A stretch of 5,405 nucleotides of DNA from Desulfoplanes sp. (GTDB lineage Bacteria > Desulfobacterota > Desulfovibrionia > Desulfovibrionales > Desulfomicrobiaceae), in assembly GCA_028708105.1 (NCBI GenBank), contig JAQVZR010000162.1:1-5405 (forward strand), written 5' to 3'. Made by a program: the position numbers and the translations under genes. Under the pieces are notes generated by a model. That model was not told where the DNA came from, did not search any database, and saw only the letters and a list, made by a program, of their open reading frames with translations. Shown here piece after piece: positions 1-3,481 of the stretch (within the stretch, counting starts at the first letter, position 1; each line of letters begins with the position of its first letter).

Positions 1-375
1 CTGATGCCTGACCAGTCTCTCTACCTCTGCCTTGGGATAATGCCCAAAGTTGACCAACAACCCCAACGTATACCCTGTAGCATGCAGATAGTTCAGCACC
101 TGGGCCCGATGCTCGGGCAGGAGATTCGACACCGCTTTTATCTCAACGATGATCTTGTCATAGCAAACAAAATCCGCCACATATTCCTGCTTGAGTCGTG
201 TGCCCCGATAGGAAAGCTCAATCCGCTTCTGCTGGGCAAAGGGAATCCCCCTCCGCCCAAGCTCCAGAGCCAGGCACTCCTGATAGACAGATTCCAAAAA
301 TCCTGCACCCATGGACGTGTACACATCAAAGCATGCCCCGAGTATCTCGTAGCTCTCGTCAGCATAGAGTAACAT
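1..375 (-). CDS. GxxExxY-family protein, PD-(D/E)XK nuclease-like, 3' end outside window
   Basis: The reading frame is open for 125 codons from ATG (375-373) to the left edge, so the C-terminus is missing. An in-frame TAG at 384-382 leaves no alternative upstream start. The upstream GGTAGG (about 381-386) is a weak ribosome-binding site. The family signature is visible as G25-F-L-E28-S-V-Y31. It is followed by a candidate nuclease core: D68 in EYVADF, then E78-I-K80 (the ExK element), and a downstream Q92-V-L-N-Y96 motif like the QxxxY of PD-(D/E)XK folds. The ending LGLLVNFG (104-111) is also typical. The family is usually about 120-135 residues, so only a few residues should be missing. Its biological role is not established; nuclease activity is inferred from the motif pattern. 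The gene lies 128 bp downstream of the MarR-type gene on the same strand, with palindrome R1 between them. Family assignment is firm, function is not. Confidence 0.9.
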   Translation of the reverse strand, partial: MLLYADESYEILGACFDVYTSMGAGFLESVYQECLALELGRRGIPFAQQKRIELSYRGTRLKQEYVADFVCYDKIIVEIKAVSNLLPEHRAQVLNYLHATGYTLGLLVNFGHYPKAEVERLVRHQ

Positions 376-403
376 AATTGCCTACCAGCTAAAAGATTAT
401 TTT

Positions 404-483
404 GCCAACGGAACACACGGAACATGCGAAAAAAGGCAGTTTTCTTAAAAAACTCTTTCGTGTATTCCGCGTGTTTCGTTGGC
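404..483. repeat. Palindromic repeat R1 (ACACACGGAA-type), 80 bp
   Basis: The left arm 404-430 and right arm 457-483 are imperfect reverse complements, matching at 22 of 27 positions. Both arms begin GCCAACG and share an AACAC-CGGAA core. The centre holds a second small stem, AGTTTT (438-443) with AAAACT (449-454). The whole 80 bp can therefore fold as one long hairpin on either strand. It starts 21 bp after the MarR-type stop codon and ends 29 bp before the GxxExxY start, filling most of that spacer. It could also act as a processing or termination hairpin for the MarR-type transcript, but no U-run follows it. Its sequence differs from R2 and R3, although all are purine-rich, GAA-containing arms. 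Confidence 0.85.
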
Positions 484-503
484 TATTATGTCTTTTCCCT
501 TGG

Positions 504-821
504 CTATTTTTCGATCTCTGTCCACAACGTTGCTATTTCTTCCCGCAACTCGTCGTACTCTTTCATCTTACGCCGCAGGTACTGCACGGTAATCCTGGCT
601 TTGTCTTCGATGCCCTGGGGGGTGAGGATATAGAGATAGCTGGACTTTTTTTTATTGTTACAAAATTTGCGGGTCTTGACCGCGCCTTTGTGGATCAGAG
701 CCTGGAGGCAATAGTTGGCCTTGCCCAGAGAAACGCCCAGTTCCCGGGCCAATTCCCGCTGGTTGATTCCCGGGTTTGCTTCAATGAGTTTGTACAGCTT
801 ATACTGAGTTGCGTCGTCCAT
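504..821 (-). CDS. EPS-associated MarR-family winged-helix transcriptional regulator
   Basis: This is a complete 105-residue protein starting at ATG (821-819). An in-frame TAG at 842-840 rules out a longer form, and AGGG about 8 nt upstream can serve as the Shine-Dalgarno. The N-terminal two-thirds is a winged helix-turn-helix: helix 1 at about 5-16, helix 2 at 20-28 (QRELARELG), recognition helix at 31-44 (SLGKANYCLQALIHKG), and a wing at 48-66 rich in Lys and Arg (TRKFCNNKKK). It closes with LTPQG. Residues 70-105 are a charged, heptad-like helix suited to dimerisation. The pattern and short length match what I know as the MarR-family EPS-associated regulator, usually found within exopolysaccharide loci. 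The wbaP gene nearby agrees with that. No effector-binding domain is visible. A promoter and palindromic operator lie directly upstream, suggesting autoregulation. The family call is confident; the regulated genes are inferred. Confidence 0.9.
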   Translation of the reverse strand: MDDATQYKLYKLIEANPGINQRELARELGVSLGKANYCLQALIHKGAVKTRKFCNNKKKSSYLYILTPQGIEDKARITVQYLRRKMKEYDELREEIATLWTEIEK

Positions 822-845
822 ACCTTGATCCCTGATACCCTATGC

Positions 846-860
846 GTTCAAAAATTGAAC
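846..860. promoter_or_regulatory. Perfect palindrome, candidate MarR-type operator
   Basis: GTTCAA-AAA-TTGAAC is a 6-bp inverted repeat with a 3-bp centre. It begins one base downstream of the candidate -10 hexamer of the MarR-type gene and ends 25 bp before its start codon. It would thus cover the expected transcription start. That position fits a repressor site, and small winged-helix dimers typically bind such palindromes. A single half-site GTTCAA recurs at 1037-1042. Binding by this particular protein is inference. Confidence 0.5.
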
Positions 861-861
861 A

Positions 862-888
862 ATTATCCAGACCCTAAAAAACTGTCAA
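862..888 (-). promoter_or_regulatory. Candidate sigma-70 promoter of the MarR-type gene
   Basis: Read on the minus strand, TTGACA (888-883) is a perfect -35 box. It is followed after 15 bp by GATAAT (867-862), which matches TATAAT at five of six positions. The 15-bp spacer is shorter than the optimal 17 bp, so activity may be modest. Transcription would begin near 855, inside the GTTCAA palindrome, giving a short leader of about 35 nt. Confidence 0.55.
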
Positions 889-988
889 GGACAGGGGACG
901 AAAAAGGATGGCTTCGGCCTTTCTCAAAGCAAAGATTGTACGTTTGAGAGGGTACATTTCAACGCAAGGCAAAAAGGAAAAGGATACT

Positions 989-1187
989 TAAACCAAACCC
1001 AGTTTCAGACCCATAGTTTTCGAACAGGTTATCACTGTTCAATTCTTTTTTCACCGCGAAGGGCACGAAGGAACGCGAAAGGTGAAGAATCTGGGATAGA
1101 TTGAGCTTTATTTTGTTGCTTTTCTTCGTGTTCCTTAGCGTTCTTCGCGGTGAAAAAAACTCAATCCTTCAAACGTGGTTTGGTTTA
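989..1187. repeat. Extended inverted-repeat element around R2 (MITE-like)
   Basis: TAAACCAAACC (989-999) is exactly reverse-complementary to 1177-1187. Moving inward, both arms continue with a shared GTTT and then GTTTT before reaching the R2 core. The left arm carries about 26 extra bases (1021-1046) containing GAACAGG and CTGTTCAA. The full 199 bp is thus a long, interrupted palindrome with matched termini, as in non-autonomous miniature elements. No clear target-site duplication was found at its ends, and it encodes nothing. Confidence 0.5.
1046..1158. repeat. Palindromic repeat R2 core (ACCGCGAAG-type)
   Basis: TTTTTTCACCGCGAAG (1046-1061) is reverse-complementary to the segment ending at 1158. 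The arms then continue with diverged copies of a GAAGGAA-CGCGAA block (left to about 1079, right from about 1124). The loop between the arms is about 45 bp. Arm sequences closely match those of R3 (3330-3403), so R2 and R3 are copies of one dispersed repeat family. It lies about 185 bp beyond the wbaP stop codon. Confidence 0.85.
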
Positions 1188-1325
1188 GAAAAACATGAAC
1201 CGAACCATTAGTTGAAAACCTGTAAATAATTGAAGTAGGCTTTCAAAATTTCCAGGACCATGGCCTTGGGGCACAGGCACATGATGGAGAGGAGGACGGC
1301 AGATGGATTATACGTGGAGTATTAC

Positions 1326-1393
1326 AAAAAAAATCCTTGCCTTCAGCACGCCCCATGCCCGGATAAAACAGCGCGTGGTGTCAGGGCAAGGAT
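1326..1393 (-). terminator. Terminator-like hairpin overlapping the 3' end of wbaP
   Basis: On the minus strand ATCCTTGCC (1393-1385) pairs perfectly with GGCAAGGAT (1341-1333), and the latter runs into eight consecutive T (1333-1326). Inside, CACGC pairs with GCGTG (1355-1351) to extend the structure, leaving a small internal loop and an apical loop of about 20 nt. The 5' arm lies in the last codons of wbaP and the stop codon (1345-1343) sits between the arms. The long interior makes it atypical, but the 9-bp stem plus U-run supports intrinsic termination. Confidence 0.55.
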
Positions 1394-2743
1394 GTAGATG
1401 TCAAACCATATTGACCAGTTGCGGACATAATATGTATCCAGATTAACACGCTGATCATACGAAGTATCGCTGCGTCCCGAGACCTGCCAGAGGCCGGTTA
1501 TCCCGGGACGAACCTTTTTATAGAGCGAGAAGGCCTCCTGATATTTTTCCACTTCATCCTGAACAATAGGCCGCGGCCCCACCAGACTCAATTCCCCCTT
1601 AATTACATTCCAGAGCTGGGGGAGTTCATCCAGACTTGTTTTGCGCAAAATTCTACCAAGTCTGGTTATCCGAGGATCATGTTGCAGTTTCTGTGTCTGT
1701 TCCCATTCTTCCCGCAAATCCGGATTTTCTGTAAGATATGTGGCCAGGACTTTGTCGGCATCCTGGATCATTGTCCTGAATTTCCAGACAAAAAACTCCT
1801 TTCCCCCCATACCGATACGTTTGTGTTTAAAAAAAACAGGCCCCCTGCTATCGACACTGACAGCAAGGGCCAAGAGGAGAAAGAGAGGAACAAGAACAGG
1901 AAGGGATATACAGATAAAAACAAGATCAAAATATCTTTTAAAAGCCTGCCGCTTGGGATCGATCAATTTTTGAACAACATCAAGGCCAAGGATGCCTCCA
2001 AAATCAATAGCATTCACCCAGAGACTTGAAAAACCAAACAGGTCTGGAACCAGTATAATACGACGGAAATATTGACAGTTGTCCTCGATGATTGCCTTTA
2101 TCTTTTCAGGCCTGAGCCCTGGCATGGCGAGAATGGCAAGAGCATTTTTCCATTCTTTACTCAGTTCCAGGGCCATCTCCAGCCCGCCAACAACTGGAAT
2201 CCCCTTCAAATATTGACCTTGTTTGGCAGGATCATCATCAACAATGGCCAGAGGGCGAACCCCAAGACGGGGCCGCAATAACAGCGTGTTCACAACAACG
2301 CTGCCTGTTACCCCCGCGCCAAAGATGACTGTGGGATAGCCCCACCATGCGCAATGGGCATATACGGAACGTGTGGCTGCACGAAATACAGGAATAAGAA
2401 TGAGAAAAGATATCCAGGCCAGGAAAAAAATTCCTCTGGAGTACAGATCGGAACCTTTGAACAAAAAAACAATGACGGCAAGGAGGACAAAACAAAACGA
2501 CGTCGCCTGACTGGCCCTTTTCAATTCTTCGGGAGGACTATGCAAAATGCCTGGATATAATCCAGCCAACGAGTAGACAAACAAAAAAAGAAAAATCAGA
2601 GGCCATAGCTGTCCATAAAAAGCAAATGAGAACTGGCCTTCAAGGATATACCGCATCCACACACTCAATATTCCGCCAGAACACAAGGCAACGATGTCGG
2701 ATATAAGCAGAGCCACGGGCATCATCATCGAATTTTTTTTCAT
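1343..2743 (-). CDS. wbaP: Undecaprenyl-phosphate sugar-1-phosphate transferase, WbaP type
   Basis: This 466-residue inner-membrane enzyme transfers a sugar-1-phosphate (classically galactose-1-P from UDP-Gal) to undecaprenyl phosphate, the first membrane step of EPS or O-antigen repeat-unit assembly. Four hydrophobic helices are visible at about 9-30, 44-64, 82-96 and 104-122. A soluble Rossmann-like region (about 137-250) follows, with a glycine-rich FGAGVTGS at 141-148. The catalytic domain occupies about 267-466: a membrane helix (272-295), GPVFFKHKRIG (301-311), KFRTM (321-325), the catalytic dyad D372-E373 in TSLDELPQLWN, LVGPRP (387-392) and RPGITGLWQVSGR (412-424). The length is close to the 476 residues of Salmonella WbaP. 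An in-frame TAA at 2761-2759 leaves ATG 2743 as the longest start, with no strong Shine-Dalgarno. Met6-8 are alternatives. The gene appears monocistronic. Sugar specificity cannot be read from the sequence. Confidence 0.95.
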   Translation of the reverse strand: MKKNSMMMPVALLISDIVALCSGGILSVWMRYILEGQFSFAFYGQLWPLIFLFLFVYSLAGLYPGILHSPPEELKRASQATSFCFVLLAVIVFLFKGSDLYSRGIFFLAWISFLILIPVFRAATRSVYAHCAWWGYPTVIFGAGVTGSVVVNTLLLRPRLGVRPLAIVDDDPAKQGQYLKGIPVVGGLEMALELSKEWKNALAILAMPGLRPEKIKAIIEDNCQYFRRIILVPDLFGFSSLWVNAIDFGGILGLDVVQKLIDPKRQAFKRYFDLVFICISLPVLVPLFLLLALAVSVDSRGPVFFKHKRIGMGGKEFFVWKFRTMIQDADKVLATYLTENPDLREEWEQTQKLQHDPRITRLGRILRKTSLDELPQLWNVIKGELSLVGPRPIVQDEVEKYQEAFSLYKKVRPGITGLWQVSGRSDTSYDQRVNLDTYYVRNWSIWFDIYILALTPRAVLSGHGAC

Positions 2744-2826
2744 ATCACAGCTTACGGGTTATACAAATAAAAAAAGGATAGCCACAATCCGAAATCACCT
2801 GTTCCACCAACGAAAAAATCCGCCAA

Positions 2827-2867
2827 GATAGCCGAAGAAGGAACTTCTTCCTATCTCTTCTTAAGAA
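2827..2867 (-). other. Hairpin-rich wbaP leader segment
   Basis: GAAGAAG (2834-2840) and CTTCTTC (2844-2850) form a perfect 7-bp stem with a 3-nt loop. Outside it GATAG (2827-2831) pairs with CTATC (2851-2855), leaving two unpaired bases. The adjacent TTCTTAAGAA (2858-2867) is a 10-bp palindrome. If wbaP is transcribed from further upstream, these would form in its 5' untranslated RNA 84-124 nt before the start codon. A six-T run lies downstream on the minus strand but is too far from the stem for a standard terminator. Role unknown. Confidence 0.4.
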
Positions 2868-2873
2868 AAAGGC

Positions 2874-3014
2874 AACCCTACCTTAAGGATGAACATGCGC
2901 CACTATCGGTAGGGTTATTATGTACAGCCAATATTTTATGCAAGGTTTTTATGACATAATACGGGCATCAGGGGACAAGGGGCTATTTTTTCCCTCTTTT
3001 TGACAGGTAGGGTT
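2874..3014. repeat. Three copies of the 9-mer GGTAGGGTT
   Basis: The 9-mer occurs at 2908-2916 and 3006-3014 on the plus strand and inverted at 2874-2882. The first two make a 9-bp inverted repeat with a 25-bp centre. The third sits directly after a TTGACA at 3000-3005. Exact repetition within 141 bp, next to promoter-like sequence on both strands, suggests a regulator-binding site. No known regulator with this site comes to mind. Confidence 0.5.
2915..2943 (-). promoter_or_regulatory. Weak candidate promoter for wbaP
   Basis: On the minus strand TTGCAT (2943-2938) is followed after 17 bp by TAATAA (2920-2915), or after 15 bp by CATAAT (2922-2917), which matches TATAAT at five of six. The hexamers are imperfect. 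Position supports it: it points at wbaP and overlaps a GGTAGGGTT copy at 2908-2916. The leader would be about 165 nt long and contain the hairpin at 2827-2855. Confidence 0.25.
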
Positions 3015-3027
3015 TTTCAGGTATGAC
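3000..3027 (+). promoter_or_regulatory. Candidate plus-strand promoter
   Basis: A perfect TTGACA (3000-3005) is separated by 16 bp from TATGAC (3022-3027), which matches TATAAT at four of six. It points toward the GAF sensor gene but lies about 420 bp before it. One GGTAGGGTT copy fills the first half of the spacer, where a bound protein could block or assist polymerase. Confidence 0.25.
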
Positions 3028-3109
3028 TCCGCGTTGCACTTCCAAATATGCTGTCTTTTACACCCCCACAACCTCCCTTCAAAACATATCTTCGCCCTCT
3101 GGCCAGGCT

Positions 3110-3125
3110 TGTCACGTACGTCACA
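3110..3125. promoter_or_regulatory. Candidate Crp/Fnr-superfamily binding site
   Basis: TGTCA-CGTACG-TCACA matches the canonical TGTGA-N6-TCACA at nine of ten defined positions. The six central bases are themselves palindromic. Similar TTGTGA-N6-TCACAA sites are known for Crp/Fnr-type regulators including HcpR of sulfate reducers. The site centre is about 83 bp before the start point implied by the weak promoter at 3166-3194, a spacing compatible with activation. A 16-bp match of this kind can occur by chance. Confidence 0.35.
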
Positions 3126-3165
3126 GATCCCCTATGCTCTTCTTTCTTAAGATTGCACATGCACA

Positions 3166-3194
3166 TTGACGTTTCCTCCTATTTTCTCTAATAA
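3166..3194 (+). promoter_or_regulatory. Weak candidate promoter for the GAF sensor gene
   Basis: TTGACG (3166-3171, five of six to the -35 consensus) is followed after exactly 17 bp by TAATAA (3189-3194, three of six). A transcript from here would have a leader of about 245 nt passing through palindrome R3. Confidence 0.25.
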
Positions 3195-3329
3195 AAATAC
3201 ATGCTCACCGAACTATTTACTTCAGAATCGGACAAAAAAAGGCAGATCCGTTTTCTTCCAGGCCAACAAAAACCACCCCTTTTTCTCGGAAATCCATTCC
3301 ATCGTCAAAAAATATCTAGTCATCTTTAC

Positions 3330-3403
3330 TCTTCGCGTTCCTTCGCGTCCTTCGCGGTAAAATATTTTTTTCTCACCGCGAAGAGCACCAAGGAAAACGA
3401 AGA
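3330..3403. repeat. Palindromic repeat R3 (ACCGCGAAG-type), same family as R2
   Basis: The left arm 3330-3358 and right arm 3374-3403 are imperfect reverse complements. They share CTTCGCGGT/ACCGCGAAG, TTCCTT/AAGGAA and TCTTCG/CGAAGA in matching order. The 15-bp centre contains AAAATATTTT. The arms match those of R2 closely: ACCGCGAAG, then a GAAGGAA-like block, then CGAA. The element ends 42 bp before the nearest possible start of the GAF sensor gene, so it lies in that gene's leader or promoter region. Confidence 0.85.
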
Positions 3404-3435
3404 AAAACAAAAAATTCTGCGGACGCTTACATTTC

Positions 3436-3481
3436 AGGGAGCACGATGGGCTGGAAAAAATTTTTGAGGGACCATTCTATG
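3436..3481 (+). promoter_or_regulatory. Two ribosome-binding sites competing for the GAF sensor start
   Basis: AGGGAG (3436-3441) lies 4 nt before ATG 3446, a rather short spacing. GAGGG (3466-3470) lies 8 nt before the in-frame ATG 3479, an ideal spacing. The longer start adds residues MGWKKFLRDHS, whose three basic residues before the first membrane helix fit the positive-inside rule. I prefer 3446 slightly on that ground; 3479 is nearly as likely. Confidence 0.5.

Larger units (their letters stand above)
822..1342. other. Gene-free spacer between the MarR-type gene and wbaP
   Basis: No convincing coding region is present in 521 bp on either strand. Short open frames lack ribosome-binding sites and recognisable products. 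The stretch holds the MarR-type promoter and operator (846-888), the nested palindrome R2 (989-1187) and the end of the wbaP terminator hairpin (from 1326). The remaining 120 or so bases next to wbaP (1210-1325) show nothing I can identify. Confidence 0.7.
2744..3445. other. Divergent intergenic region between wbaP and the GAF sensor gene
   Basis: These 702 bp separate two divergently transcribed genes. I found no gene with a credible product. Short frames through 3201-3467 translate repeat R3 and have low-complexity sequence. A 27-codon frame at 2920-3003 follows GGTAGGG but matches nothing known to me. The region holds a hairpin (2827-2855), three copies of GGTAGGGTT, weak promoter-like pairs on both strands, a Crp/Fnr-like palindrome (3110-3125) and R3. 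The density of symmetric sites suggests a regulatory region for both neighbours. Confidence 0.7.

Noticed and set aside
903..925. A hairpin with a GGC-TTCG-GCC core next to an A/T run, resembling a terminator
   Set aside because: The perfect stem is only 3 bp, and the alternative 5-bp stem is weak. It lies upstream of the MarR-type promoter with no clear gene to terminate.
402..947. A 181-codon plus-strand open frame across R1 and the MarR-type gene
   Set aside because: It is antisense to a recognisable gene. Its N-terminus is a translation of the repeat (TEHTEHAKK, then VFRVFRW) and it has no family signature.
1208..1282. A 24-codon minus-strand frame downstream of wbaP, perhaps a gene remnant
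   Set aside because: It has no ribosome-binding site, it is too short to assign, and I recognise no family in it.
2920..3003. A 27-codon plus-strand frame preceded by GGTAGGG, a possible leader peptide
   Set aside because: The upstream GGTAGGG is one copy of a repeated 9-mer that also occurs where no frame follows. The peptide shows no attenuator-like codon run, and it is too short to support.
2744..3445. A sigma-54 promoter (TGGCAC-N5-TTGC) for wbaP or the GAF gene
   Set aside because: I looked because EPS genes in related bacteria can be sigma-54 dependent. The nearest candidate, TGGCGC followed by ATGTTC, lacks the GC of the -12 box.
3201..3467. An 88-codon plus-strand open frame before the GAF gene
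   Set aside because: It runs through palindrome R3, is rich in Ser, Lys and Phe without domain features, has no good ribosome-binding site and overlaps the better-supported start at 3446.
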